Shown piece after piece: positions 48,823 to 60,694 of a stretch of 64,000 nt of DNA; the stretch's first letter is position 1; each line of letters begins with the position of its first letter. The position numbers were made by a program, and so were the translations under genes. The DNA comes from Tyto alba (lineage: Eukaryota; Chordata; Aves; Strigiformes; Tytonidae). Under the pieces are notes generated by a model. It saw only the letters and a program-made list of their open reading frames with translations. It was not told the origin of the DNA and searched no databases. The stretch is from positions 10,988,501-11,052,500 of the forward strand of contig NW_024881313.1 of NCBI RefSeq assembly GCF_018691265.1, written 5' to 3'.

Positions 48823-51330
48823 AAAGAATAGAATAGGTTGGGTTGGAATGGACCTTTAAATGTCATCTAACCCAACACCCCTACAGTGAGCAGGAACATC
48901 TTCAACTACATTAAGTTGCTCAGAGCCCCATCCAACTTGAACTTGAATGTTTCTAAGAATGGGGCATTTATCACCTCTCCAGGCAGCCTGTTCCAGTGCT
49001 TCACCACCTTCATTGTAACAAATTTTTTCCTTATATCTAGTCTAAAGCTGTCCTCTTTTCATTTAAAACCATTATCCCTTGTCCTGTCACAACAGGCCTT
49101 GCTAAAATGTTTGTCCCCATCTTTCTTGTGAGCTCCCTTTAAGTACTGGAAGTCTGCTATAAGGTGTCCATGGAGCCTTCTCTTCCCCAGGCTGAACAAC
49201 CCCAGCTCTCTCAGCCTGTCTTCATGGGAGATGAGCTCCAGCCTCCTGATCATTTTTGTGGCCCTCCTCTGGACCCACTTGAGCAAATCCATATCTTTCT
49301 TATGCTGGATGCCACAGAGTTGGACACCACACTCCAGGTAGCCTCTCACCAGAGCAGAGTAGAGGGGCAGAATGACCTCCCTCAACCTGCTGACCACACT
49401 TGTTTTGATGCAGCCCAGGATACAGTTGGGCTTCTGGGCTGTGAGCTGACATTGTTGGCTCATGTCTAGCTTTTCATTCCCCAGTACCACCAAGTCCTTC
49501 TCTGCAGGGCTGCTCTCAATCCCATCATCCCCAGCCTGTATTGATACCAAGGGTTGCCCTGACCCAGGTGCAGGACCTTGCACCTGGCCTTGTTGTGCCC
49601 CATGAGGTTCACATGGGCCCACTTCTCAAGCTTGCCTGGGTCCCTCTGGATGGCATCTTGTCCCTCAGGTGTGTCAATCACACTACTCAGTTTGATGTCA
49701 TTTGCAAATATGCTGAGGGTGCAATCAATCCCATTGTCTACGTCACTGATGAAGATATTAAACTGTACTGGTCCCAGTATGAACCCCCAGGGACACCACT
49801 CATTACTGATCTCCATCTGGACCACCACTCTCTGGATCCAACCAATACTTCATCCACCAAAATCCAACTCTCCAATTTAGAGAGAGGGATGACTTGGGAG
49901 ACTATGTCAGTGGCCTGAAAGAAGTCCGTATAGATAACATCTGTAGTTCTTCCCTTGTTGATTGATGTAGTCATTGCATCATAGAATGCCACTATGTTGG
50001 TCAGACAGGACTTGCCCTTAGTGAAGCCATGCTGGCTGTCTCAAATCACCTCCTTCTCCTCCATGTACCTTATCATAGCTTCTAGGAGGATCTGTTCCAT
50101 GATCTTCTCAGGCACAGCAGTGAGGCTAACAGGTTGGTAGTTCACAGGGTCCTCCTTTCTACCCTAAAATGTGCACAATGTTTCCCTTTTTCCAGTCACC
50201 AGGGACTTCACCTGACTGTCATGACTTTTCAGATATTAGGGCGAGTATCTTGGCAACTACATCAGCCAATTCCCTCAAGACTCTGGAATACATTTCATCA
50301 GTTTCCATAGACATATATATGTTCAGGTTCCTCATGTGGTCACAAACCTGATTTTCTTTACAGTGGTAAAGACTTTACTCCCCCAGTCTCCATCTTGCAG
50401 TCCATCCACTCAAGAGGTGAGGGGAGAGAGACTGCCATTGAAGATTGAGGTAAAAAGGGTTGTTGAGTACCTCGGTCTTCTCTTCTGTCATTACCAGTTT
50501 GACAGTCTTGCTCATCAGGGGGAGTACACTTTCTCTGACATTCCTTTTCTGGATGACATACCTGTAGAAGCCCTTATTATTCTTTACATCCTTTGCCAAG
50601 TTCAGCTCCAGCCATACCTTGGCCTTCCTCACCCCATCCCTACACAACCGGACAAAGTTCCTATACTCTTCCCAGGGTACCTGTCCCTGCTTCCACTGCC
50701 TACGCATTTCCTTCTTGCCCTTTAGTTCTACTCAGCCATGCTGGTCTCTTGCCTTCCTTTCCTGATTTCTTGCACCTGGGGATCAAGAGCTCTTGTGCTC
50801 TATGGAAAGCAACCTTAAAGATCTGCCAGTTCTGTTCTACTCCCTTGTCCCCAAGGACAGTTTCCCATTGGGTCTTATTGACTAATTCTTTGAATAGCTG
50901 GAAGTTTGATTTCCTAAAATTCATGGTCCTGACTTTATTCTTTGCCTGGCCCACATCCCTCAGGACTGCAAACTCCACCAGCACATGATCACTGCAATCT
51001 TGATACCACCAATTAGCTCAGTTGCATTGGTGACTATCAAGTCCAGTATCACATCGCCTCTGGTAGGGCTATCTATTCCCTGGCTTAAGAAGACATCCTG
51101 AATGTATTCCAGGAGTCTTCTGAATTGCCTTTGGCTTGCCCCATGCTACTTTTCCAGCAGATGTTGGAGTATTGAAGTCCCCCAGTAGGATGAGAGCCTG
51201 TGAGAGTGGTGTCTCCTGTAGCTGGAGTAAGAAGGCTTCATCATTAAGGTCCCTTTGATCAAGTGGCCTGTAGTAGACACCAATCACAATGGTCTCTTTG
51301 TTGCCTTGGTGTCTAATTCTTACCCAAAAA
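48823..51330 (-). mobile_element. CR1 LINE, 5'-truncated, about 2.5 kb
   Basis: The element runs right to left. Its 3' end (48823-48880 region) reads on the minus strand GTCCATTCCAACCCAACC followed by a worn ATTCTATT tail. Proceeding upstream come the reverse transcriptase region of ORF2 and then, at its right edge, part of the endonuclease domain ending near 51330, where similarity to CR1 stops. CR1 copies are normally cut short at the 5' end by incomplete reverse transcription, as here. The copy is collinear with CR1 over its whole length with no large gap seen. It contains several frameshifts and stops and cannot be active. Confidence 0.93.
49059..51329 (-). pseudogene. CR1 ORF2 remnant: endonuclease and reverse transcriptase
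   Basis: CR1 ORF2 encodes an APE-type endonuclease joined to a reverse transcriptase that copies its own RNA at a nicked target. Here broken minus-strand frames follow in order. The endonuclease part (about 51069-51329) shows GVYYRPLD and the GDFN motif. A linker and thumb-side region follows (50375-50984), with WEEYRNFVR. The reverse transcriptase palm (49466-49992) has the catalytic motif as FAND instead of FADD, removing one of the two metal-binding Asp residues. The C-terminal part (49059-49622) shows [13 protein letters not shown] and [13 protein letters not shown]. The frame changes several times and the N-terminal part of ORF2 and all of ORF1 are missing. It is dead. Confidence 0.9.
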
Positions 51331-52945
51331 GAACATAAACAATCAAACAGAAACTTAAGTAAACACATTCCTTCCTTCTTCTCCAGGCTCAACTTAAGAA
51401 AGATATCTATACTTTCCTCTTAAACATTTCAACTTCTTTTCACTGCAGGTTACAGTCAGTCCATCCTTCTTCCTTTGGAGTATGGCAATAGACAGCTCAG
51501 AAGGAGGTTATGTGCCTAGCAGTTTCTCTCTGCTGATCCACCATACTTCCAACTGAGTTTCCTATGCCCCAGTATGGATCTCCCATGGACTGTAGTCTCT
51601 CACCTTGTGTGCATTGCTCATGGACCACCGTCCCTCAGGGGTGTCCCTGTCCCCTCCATGACCATAGTCTCACACTCTTCCAGGTTTGTCCAGTGCACAC
51701 ATACAATAAAGGCTAACAAATGTAGGATGCACTAGACTTACAACACATGTACAAGCCAGTTCTACACCACCAATGCCAAGACTCTGACCTTAGTTTCACA
51801 GTGTAAGTAGGAAGAATTGACCTCTGTATGTGCACCTCAGTACATGGTAACCACTAAAGTAAAAGCTGATGTGTCCCTCTAGGTCATTTTAGAGCTGTGA
51901 GTCTTAATAGAGTCAGTAAGTATATGCAACTATCCTTGTTTAAATATTTCTATCAGATGTTTCAGTAAATGAAGAGTTTGCTGAAGCTGCAGAAGTAGGC
52001 AGAGATGCTACTCTCTTTCTATCTGCAGGACCTCAACAGCTTTCACTGGACCTTTTGGGACTGTGGTCCTGCGATGGGTCTGCTTTTCACGGACACACAC
52101 TTTGCACTTTCATCTGAACTATGGCAGCCTGAGGGAGAAAATCATCAAAAACTTATTCAATCTAATTGAACCTGGAAAAATAGTGTGAATATTGATTTGT
52201 GACCCCTTGACCTTTCTGAAATTACATAATTGGCCCTCAGGAAGAAAAATCTGTACACTGCTGATGTAAATAGAGATATTAATTAGGTCCTGACAGGATA
52301 CATTCAACGTTCTCTTAGTTCTACAAACTAAGTTCCATGGCAAAGAGTATATAGCATAATTTCAGTGTTATTAAACTAATCTATAAAGTGTGTATTGGAT
52401 TGTGACAAGCAAAGTTGAAATGTTAAAAAAAATTCAAATTGTAACCTGGGTTCAAGTCTTCACATCTGAAATATTTCTCAGATACTCTTACTAGAGAAAA
52501 TAAAATTTTAAAGATATTCTTATAAGGCAATTTTAGATTTATTATGTACATTAAGGTAAAACAAAAATCAAGTGTTTGATACTACTGAATATGATTTACC
52601 ATTAACAACAAACTAACAAAGGGGTACATCTGTTCAATTACTTAGAAATGTCTGCATTACATTAGAAAACACCCAAACTTTATACAGGAGTGATTAGAAG
52701 ACTGTTCCATAATAATAAAAGTTAGATGTATCACCTTCCTTACAAATAAAAAGGTTCTGATTCACTGTTTATATTTGATAACTTCTGATCAAGTGTCAAT
52801 CAGTAGATTTACTGTCTCCAGAGCCAGGCCTCAGTGACACCACCATGTTATCTCTCTTCAGCAGACAGAACCGTACTCCTCGACTCAATTACTCTGAAAA
52901 CTGTGCAAAACATTCTTAAAAGTATACAGTTTATAAGTAACTTGT
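51331..52945. other. AT-rich DNA next to the CR1 5' break
   Basis: No gene is recognised. The first part (about 51430-51715) may be an old LTR piece, listed separately. The rest, from about 51720, holds nothing recognisable. Confidence 0.5.
51430..51715 (-). mobile_element. possible old LTR fragment
   Basis: Plus-strand phrases such as GGATCTCCCATGGACTGTAG, CATGGACCACCGTCCCTCAG and GGGTGTCCCTGTCCC resemble the degenerate internal units (CTCC..CATGGGCTGCAGTCC) of long avian ERVL LTRs like the one at 19095-20189. Ends, promoter boxes and target duplication were not found, so this is a weak assignment. Confidence 0.35.
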
Positions 52946-53629
52946 GACTTGTGGCTTTATGAGCGTTGATACCGTAGAAGAGGAACGGGCCTGGAAGCTG
53001 TCTGGCGGGCAGCTCTCATCCTGGGGTTCCGCCTCAGGGCGGGGGCAGCTCAGAGCTGGCAGAGCCGAGGGTGCCCTGTGCCGCTGTGACCCTGGGGACA
53101 GGCTTCCCGATGCGTGGCAGGGAGCCCGTGGACAGAGCTGATCCCTGGCCCGTGGGAGCTGCTCTCAGCTGAAGCCCCACTGGGATCCTAGCTTGGGTGC
53201 CACGTCGCAGCTAAGCCCGGGCCTGCTGTGAGCGCCGCTGAGCCGGACCCCGGCCCCAACGTGCAGGCAGGTGTCCCAGCCTGGCCTCAGCACAGCCTTG
53301 TCCTGGGGCCCTGCCCACCCGTCCTGAGACTGTGCCACGCTCTGCTTCCCTTCACCAGGCCTGCGGGACAGTGTCCCAGCCCAGCCTTGGATCCTTCCCG
53401 TCCCCAGGGAGGTGCCAGATAGACTGGCCCCAGCCTGCCAGTGAGATGCACCCTGGCCCCAAGGCCCTGCCCTGCCGCCCCTGGCAGCCTCCATGGCTGC
53501 CGGTCCACAGCAAACCGGTGATCCTCACTGCATCCTGACACCAAGTCCCTGGAAAGTTTTGCTTGAGCTATTGCCTCTTTCCTCCCTCTCCTCCCCCAGG
53601 AGACACTTCCTAACCTTCCACCACGTACC
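52946..53629. other. isolated GC-rich block, unidentified
   Basis: From about 52970 to 53540 the sequence turns sharply GC-rich, with about two dozen CpG by eye, then returns to AT-rich DNA. An 8-bp direct repeat, TAACTTGT, lies at 52938-52945 and 53630-53637 and could be a target duplication, although a chance match is possible. No TG...CA ends, terminal inverted repeats, promoter boxes or known protein were recognised. Phrases such as GTGTCCCAGCC recur inside it (near 53271 and 53371), suggesting partial internal duplication. Frames on both strands (up to 109 codons) are Gly/Ala/Pro/Arg-rich and uninformative. It may be an unfamiliar repeat, a small CpG island or a retrocopied GC-rich transcript. 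Confidence 0.5.
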
Positions 53630-55739
53630 TAACTTGTACATATACATGGCCAAGTAGAATTACCCAGGTCAATCTTATTTACTTCAAAACTACTCAGCTG
53701 CCATAGTGCTTACAAAGAGTTTGTAAATCCAAAGATGCACTGTATTAAATGATGGGACAATTTGGCTTCTAACTGAACATCTGCATGAAATTAAAAGGTG
53801 AGGTTACAAACTTGCAGAGGTAGAGCTCCATGGGCTGATCATAAAGGGAGTCCCACAAGGAAGATAGAAGGTAGTGCTGTATGTTTCATACATCAGCTGT
53901 CTGACAGCAGTGGAAAATTTGAAACAAGGAGAGAATAACTGGAAAGCTGTATGCATTAAATTATGATTAAACTCTACCCTTTTCAATTCACCTCTCACAT
54001 AAACCATTTCCAGACAAACAGAGGTTGGAAACTTCATGGGAAGCCTTGGGACAACTGAGCCTCAGGTGTGGAATGACAGCTCACAGAAATAGCTCTATTT
54101 TCTGGTTTTCTTAGTTTGTAATCCAAAAGATAAAATAATATTTATAAATCGTAACAGCTGTTGCTCCTGTTGTGGTTGCACTCTAAGTCAACATCATCTA
54201 GCATCATCACTATTAAAAATGATACGCCTGTCTCCACATACAGCCCAGGATGCAGAACAACTTCTAGAAAACAAAAGCTGTTCTAAGGTTATTATGTCCT
54301 TTTAAAGTATGGTCTCTTATAATCACATTCCTTCAAGTGAATGTACTACTGCATGTTCATTCAAGTTTTAAAATCTCATTGAATAAAAATCTAAGTCATA
54401 AACTTGCTGTATAATAAGATTTCTTCAGAGACTGTTTTAAATCAGTAGTTCTTCAATACATCAAATGAGTGACATCTTACTTTTTTTCCCTATTCTGTCA
54501 CTGAGATATGACTTTAAGTAAATAAAGTAACATAAAGACTTATTTATTTTAAGCTTTGTCACATCTTAAGAACACTCATCCTTCACATAAAGCATCTTGC
54601 TACAGTTATAACATAAATCCTTTATTAATATGGAAGAATTTCTCACTGTACTTTACAACCATCATTCACACAAATAACATAAAAGCTGCAGTACAAATCT
54701 CTTCAGCAGAGAACCATTTAGAAATAGATTTGGACCTTGGAACCCAGACAAGAAGAGTTAAGAGTGAATCACCTAAAGATCTGATCAGAATATATAGGTG
54801 GCAGGAAGAGATGCTCACAATTGTAGCACTGAGTTGTTGGCCTGTTGGCTACTGTAGTATCATAAATGATTAAGAAATTTTGCTCTGAGGAAGCAACAAA
54901 GGCATTTGAAATTATTATTAAAGCTTAGAGGACTGACAGAGATTGTCCTCAGTAGCACAGCTGCACAGCTGTTCCATGACTGTGAAGTATGTGAATACCA
55001 GCAAGGCTTTCCTAGATAGAAATAGTGAAAAGATAGTTACAGTTCAGGGTACAAGCAGCAATAATTGAAGTTTAATTCACAAAAAAAAAAAAACAGCCTT
55101 GACATGGCAAGGGATTTTTTTATAAGCAACCATTTAACTATTAATTATACTGATCACTCAAGATATTTTGCTGGTTACAAATTTAAAACAATATGTAAGT
55201 CGTGATTCAAGGCCATACCTTTTTCTTCAGGAAAAACAAAATCCAAAACATTACTACAGACTTTGTTTACTTTATTAGGCTCAAGACATGTTTTCACTTT
55301 CCTTTTGCATTTGCAGATGTTGCTACTATAATGAATACAGTAACTCAGTTATGTCCTATGAAAACCCTTAAGGCTTGTCCTCCTAAATCTGTCCAGCCTT
55401 GTTCATGGCCAAAGCACCGGACTGTTACCAAACAGCTAAACAAGCCTTTGAAGTTTTCTGAAACTGCTTCTTATCATAATAGCTTCCAATATTACACTCA
55501 CTTGATAGGTGAGAGTAGTACTATTGATTAGACCTCTCAATCAACTGCCAGACAAAGAGGAATCTAAGTAAACTCCACCTGAGGGGATATAAATACTGGC
55601 ATAGCCAGTGTCAGTGTAGTGTAGCAAGCAATCTGGCTGCTGACAGTACTACAGACTTCTGCATTTCCCCTGGGACATGACATTCAGCTCCTCTCAGATC
55701 TAAGGGAACGTACAAATCCTAGCCACTTCTTCCAGTGGA
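53630..55739. other. AT-rich non-coding DNA, no gene recognised
   Basis: No gene is recognised; frames of 105 and 109 codons (54556-54873, 55202-55531, plus) have no recognisable motif. A TATA-like word, GATATAAATAC (55586-55596), lies about 150 bp before the CR1 copy that starts near 55740. Confidence 0.5.
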
Positions 55740-55786
55740 AAAAAAATAGTCATGAAAACACAGAGCCACTGTCAGTAACGGAAGAG

Positions 55787-57260
55787 TTGGTATGTGAGCT
55801 ATTACAGGAGCCTGACCCTTACAAATTGATGGGCCCTGACATTATCCACCCAAGGGTGTTAAGAAGGCTGGCTGACATCATTGTGAGGCCACTCTTCATA
55901 ATATCTGAGAAGTCATGGAGATTGGGGGATGTCCCAGAAAACTGGAAGAAAGCTAATATCACTTGCATCTACAGAAGGGTTTAAAGAAAGATCTAGGAAA
56001 TTATAGATCCATTAGTTTTATTTCAATCCCAGGGAAAGTTATGGAAATAATCCTCCTGGGGACTATCATAACTCAAATGAAGCACATGATGAGGAAAAGC
56101 CAGCACGGATTCCCCAAGGGCAAATCACTCTTGAAAAACCTGGTCACATTCTACCACAAAATAACCTGCTCGGTTGATGTGGGATGAGTGGTGGACAGTG
56201 TCTACCTGGATTTCTCCAAGCCTTTTGATATGGTTCCACACAGACTCCTTCTAGAAAAACTGATGCATTATAGTCTAGACAAGTGATCTGTGGGGAACTG
56301 GCTGACAGGCCTCACCCAGAGGGTAGTGGCAAATAGCTCCTTTTCAAACTGATAACCTGTCACAAGTGGGATCCCCAAAGGATTGGTCTTGGGCCCAACG
56401 GTGTTTAATGTCTTCATAAGAGATCTGGATGATGGGATCAAGTGTACTCTGTGAAGTTTGCTGATGATACCAAACTGTGTGGGGAAGTGGACACTTTGGA
56501 AAGGAGAGCCACCCTGCAGGAAGACCTGGATAGGCTGGAACAGTGGGCTAACAAGAACCTTATGAACTTCAACAACACGTGTAAGATCTTGCATCTGGGA
56601 AAACATAATCCAGGAGTGCAGCACAGACTTCAATCTACCTGGATGGGGAGCACCTCTGTGGAAAGGGACTTGTGGATCCTGGTGGACTACAAGGTCAGTA
56701 TGAGTGAGAAGTTTGCTGCAGCAGCAGCGAAGAAAGCCAATGGGATGCTGGGTTGCATAAACAACAGCATCATCAGCAGAGATAAAGAAATTGTTATCCC
56801 ACTCTACTCAGCTCTTGTCAGGCCACACCTGGAATACTGTGTTCAGTTTTGGTCCCCACTATACAAAAAAGATGTGGGAAGGCTGGAGAGGGTCCAGGGA
56901 AAGGCCACAAAGATGATCAAGGGACTGGGAAGCCTGTCATATGAGGAAAGGCTGAGAGAAGTGGGTTTGTTCAGCCTTGAAAAGAGAAGGCTTAGGGGAG
57001 ACCTTATCACCATGCTCCAGTATTTAAAGGGTAGCTCCAAAGAAGATGGAGACTCTCTTTTCACAAGGAGTCACATGGAAAAGACAAGGGGTGATGGGTA
57101 CAAGTTAATCCTGGGGAGCTTCCTACTGGACACAAGAGGAAAATTTTTCACCATGAGAATAACTAACCACTGCAATAATCTCCCCAGGGAAGTGGTGGAT
57201 TCCCCAAAACTGGACACTTTTAAGATTTGGCTGGGCAGGATGCTGGGCCACCTTGTCTAG
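55787..57260 (+). pseudogene. CR1 ORF2 remnant: reverse transcriptase
   Basis: This is the C-terminal half or so of ORF2, which in intact CR1 is the reverse transcriptase that performs target-primed copying. Three frames succeed one another. The first (55787-55984) has PDIIHPRVLRRLAD and VPENWKKANI. The second (55963-56187) has GNYRSISFISIPGKVME and SQHGFPKGKS. The third (56442-57260, 272 codons) is the longest frame in the window. Motif A reads YLDFSKPFD (about 56203-56229). Motif B reads GIPKG, where the family usually has PQG. The catalytic FADD is intact (56457-56468). A one-base shift just before FADD (near 56450), plus stops near 56186 and 56286, separate the catalytic parts. The endonuclease is absent. 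Confidence 0.9.
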
Positions 57261-57320
57261 ACCACAATTTTGCCATGAAAGTTTGGACCAGATGATCCCT
57301 GAGGTCCCTTCCAACCCAGT

Positions 57321-57344
57321 ATTCTATGATTCTCTGATTCTCTG
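57321..57344 (+). repeat. CR1 3' tail repeat, three 8-bp units
   Basis: ATTCTATG ATTCTCTG ATTCTCTG; this short tandem is recognised by the CR1 reverse transcriptase and marks the exact 3' end of the element. Confidence 0.9.
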
Positions 57345-57682
57345 ACTTCTAGTCATTTTTTCAGATATGTTCACAGGTTAAACAGACTTTGGCCCACATT
57401 CTGTCTTATATATACTTCCATCTCAGCTAGAACTGTGTACCAGTATTTGAGAGCAAAGATGAGCTTATCTACATGAATTTTGGGAAATGACTTATTATTA
57501 AAACAATATTGCTGTGACTGTACAATGCTAACAGATGGTTAATTGTTATACAAATATTTTATAAATAATCAGAAAGTTGGTTTCTAATATTTCATTTATT
57601 TACCAGGAACTACCTACAGATGCACCATAATGCTGGGAAGATGTTAGTCAGAATAACCTGGAAGGTGGCTCATTTCACATTT

Positions 57683-57694
57683 GGGGGGGGGGGG
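57683..57694. repeat. poly-G tract (12 G)
   Basis: An uninterrupted run of 12 G in AT-rich DNA. Confidence 0.85.
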
Positions 57695-59284
57695 AGATCA
57701 AAGTCATGGCCTTTCTAACCTGCCACAAACCACAAACAAGGGAATGCTACAAGTGAGCAAATGAATGAAGGGAACAGCTCTGCTCCATTTCTAAAATAGA
57801 GTCTGCAGGCTCAAACAGAGTAAAGCCAGAATGTAATCAGAGTCTGGATAATCTCAGCAACTGAAAACGTGTAAAAGAATTTGGAGTTGAAAGTGGCTGC
57901 ACATAGAGCCAAAAGAGCTTTGTTATCTGCTATTATTGTATGTTCAGCGATGAGGGGTTGGGTAGGAATTCACAGCAATTTATTATTAGATGGAAATTGA
58001 ATTTGAAGAATTACTGGGATCTATTCAATGTAAAGTGCAATCCAAAGTATTTTGGGATATTCATACCGTAAGAACTTTTTCAAAATATTTCTCCTTTCCT
58101 AGTTACTAGGACTAATATTAGCTTCATATCAATATCAAGTGTAATTCCATTTCAAGTATTTTTTTCTTAAAACAGTATCTCAAATCCAATCTCTCCTATA
58201 AATGGTTCTGTTAAAGGCAGTTGTTTCAAATACCAACATACCAAACCACTTCTCTACTGGGGAGGAGAAAGAAAGGGAGTATGAGGAGAGAAGAGAATTT
58301 ATAAATTCCAACTACAGATTAGACATATCTCTTCATTCTTTCATTTCATGCCTATCATCTGAATATCTCTCTTATTTTAAATTCAATCCTCTGTATCATC
58401 TCCATAAGTATTTTAAGAATTGAAAAGAAAAGTGTTTAGGATTACGTTTGGCCATCCAAATTCAGACAGAGTTTAAAAGCTCAGCAAATCAATTAGCAAA
58501 ACAAAAAAAGGCTACATCCAATCAGAACTTTTTGGGAAAGCTTCATTTTTATTTTGACCTATTCTTTAACATACTATGATAAATTGTTTTTACAATTTTA
58601 AAATTTTTTCTTAAGAAGAAATCAACCTTTCCTGGGCAAGACACCCACCAACTCATACAACTCTAACAAATTGGCATTATTTTTTCAGTGTGAAAACATT
58701 TACTCTATAAATTCCTGATCAACATTTACTTTAAGTTAGCACTATTTCATTCACATTATAGGAACCAGACTCTACTGCAATTTTAAACTGCTTTAATGAT
58801 ACAGAAAGGAGGGAATTTGACTACAGGGAGCAACTAAAGATTATTTGTCAGCTGTACAAATAGTGCTGGGTTTTATGGCTGTATCACCTCTGTCTCTCTG
58901 CTACTAGTCTATCAGGTATGTCAGAGAAGAATGGAGTGTATCAGAGCAAGAAAAGAGTACTTCCCGATGTGACTTTACTAGGGATATTGCATGAGTGTTG
59001 CATCTTAGAGCAGCACAGAAGCTGCTCTAAGTCAGTGAATTCACCACATTTGAAAACTGAATATCCGTAAGGTGATCTATAAAAGGGGGCCTGGGGAAGT
59101 CCTTATCCCTTGTTTCTTTCACTTAATGGAGCATCACTGCAGGATCCAATAGAGAAAATTCTCAGAGAACCTGATAAGTCTCGATTATATGTAGAAGAAC
59201 TTTCTAATATAGGAGTGGGTAAAGCTAGAAAGGAATGAAAGCTTGTCTGTAAGAAAGTGAGACTAAGAAAACCCAGTGTTTTGG

Positions 59285-59313
59285 GTTTTGTTTTGTTTTG
59301 TTTTTTTTTTTTT
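59285..59313. repeat. (TTTTG)n and poly-T tract
   Basis: Three TTTTG-like units lead into 13 T. Confidence 0.85.
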
Positions 59314-60694
59314 GTAATTATCCTATATGTTGCAGTAATGAGGAAGAGTCAGTGCATTACAGATCCATGAATTTGAGAAACACTAAAAATGCTTGATCTG
59401 AACTTCTTTTCAGTAAACCTTTGGCTTTCACATCATTGCCTTACATCTGCAATTTCCAAATCATTATTCTGTTGCCAAGCTATTGTACACATTTCAGGAT
59501 GCCAGCCAAATTCTAATAATGGCATCATTAAGAGAGAGCTATTGCAATGTTAAGTGCTGTATTACTTTGCTCATTTTGCCAATCAGTGATGTCAGTAATA
59601 TCCTGTTCTTTAGGAACCCTAATTAAATTCTTTCATTGAAATAATCAACATTTGTGTTTCCAACCACTTTACAACTACAGTAATTCTTTGTCTGCCAGCT
59701 GTGAGAATTTCCTATCCTACCCTCTCACACCAGCAAACTGAAGGGGAAAAGTTCATTTCACACTTATATAATGTATTCATGGTTAAGATAAGTAACAGAC
59801 ATATTTTACTTGTAATACCCAAGCCTACGCCACAAACTAAGACATCTTAGAATAAACTCAAGTCAAATAAATAGTTTATCAAATGCAGTCCTAAGTGTCT
59901 TCAGAAACCACTGTCCTCTAATTAGCAAATCAAACAGCTATACCACTCATTGATGCAGGAAGGATATGATCAGTTTTCATTTAGATCTAAATCAACCAAA
60001 ACTAAGAACCAGTATACTTCAATTATATCAAAAATAATTTTCAGAAGGTTTACATATGAGTAGAACTTTGGTTCATGAATCCTAAAATACAAAACTAGTC
60101 ATAAACCACACCAGCAAAAGAAATTAAAAACAGACTCCCTGCAAGATAAGCTTCAGAGGAATGCTCTTCTGTACATGTACACTTTTGACCCTCTTACTAG
60201 CAGTGTTACACTGTAAAATGGCTTGAACCTAGAGCAAATATTTATTTCTTCCATAATGCAGAGCCTGATGCCTGAGCTTTAGGCTGAATGCACTACCAAG
60301 GAGAGTCATTAGTTTACAGGAGAAACCCAGAGAAATGTTCTGGATAAGCAGAAAGCAAGCTGCTAAAAACTACCATGTAGGAAATGTGAAACATAAGAAC
60401 GTAAGCATCCCTTATTTGCCTGGGATCCACAGCTTTGAATTCTCTTCTGAAATAAAGGGATCTATTCAAAAGATCGCTTTAAAGGAAGGCTCATGCTTTT
60501 CTTTGTACATAACTTTTCTATGGGAGATAATAGCTAGAACTCCCCTTGAAAGTCCCATGTCTTGGGAAGACTGAAAGGTTAGAAAGCCACCTCTTCCATT
60601 TCACAGAAGGGTGAATGAAGCCACCTTGCATCCCGTCCACTGAAGCTTTGCTACTGTGGAGAAAAGAATGCAGGATTCTACATGCAGATAAAGC

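Larger units (their letters stand above)
55740..57345 (+). mobile_element. CR1 LINE, 5'-truncated, about 1.6 kb
   Basis: Similarity to CR1 begins in the N-terminal part of the reverse transcriptase and continues to a well-kept 3' end: GGTCCCTTCCAACCCAG followed by three 8-bp tail units (ATTCTATG, ATTCTCTG, ATTCTCTG; 57321-57344). This repeated tail is the hallmark of CR1, which lacks poly-A. The copy is less worn than the other CR1 pieces in the window and differs in text from the 48823-51330 copy, so it belongs to another subfamily. It has several stops and frameshifts in its first half and is inactive. Confidence 0.93.
57346..60694. other. AT-rich non-coding DNA, no gene recognised
   Basis: Nothing recognisable apart from a 12-G run (57683-57694) and a TTTTG/poly-T tract (59285-59313). 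Frames are under 80 codons. Confidence 0.55.

Noticed and set aside
49164..49918. Plus-strand frames of 100-125 codons
   Set aside because: Shadows of the minus-strand CR1 reverse transcriptase, which is recognised in the opposite direction.
53165..53544. GC-rich frames of 64-109 codons on both strands
   Set aside because: High GC removes stop codons by itself; all frames are Gly/Ala/Pro/Arg-rich with no domain.
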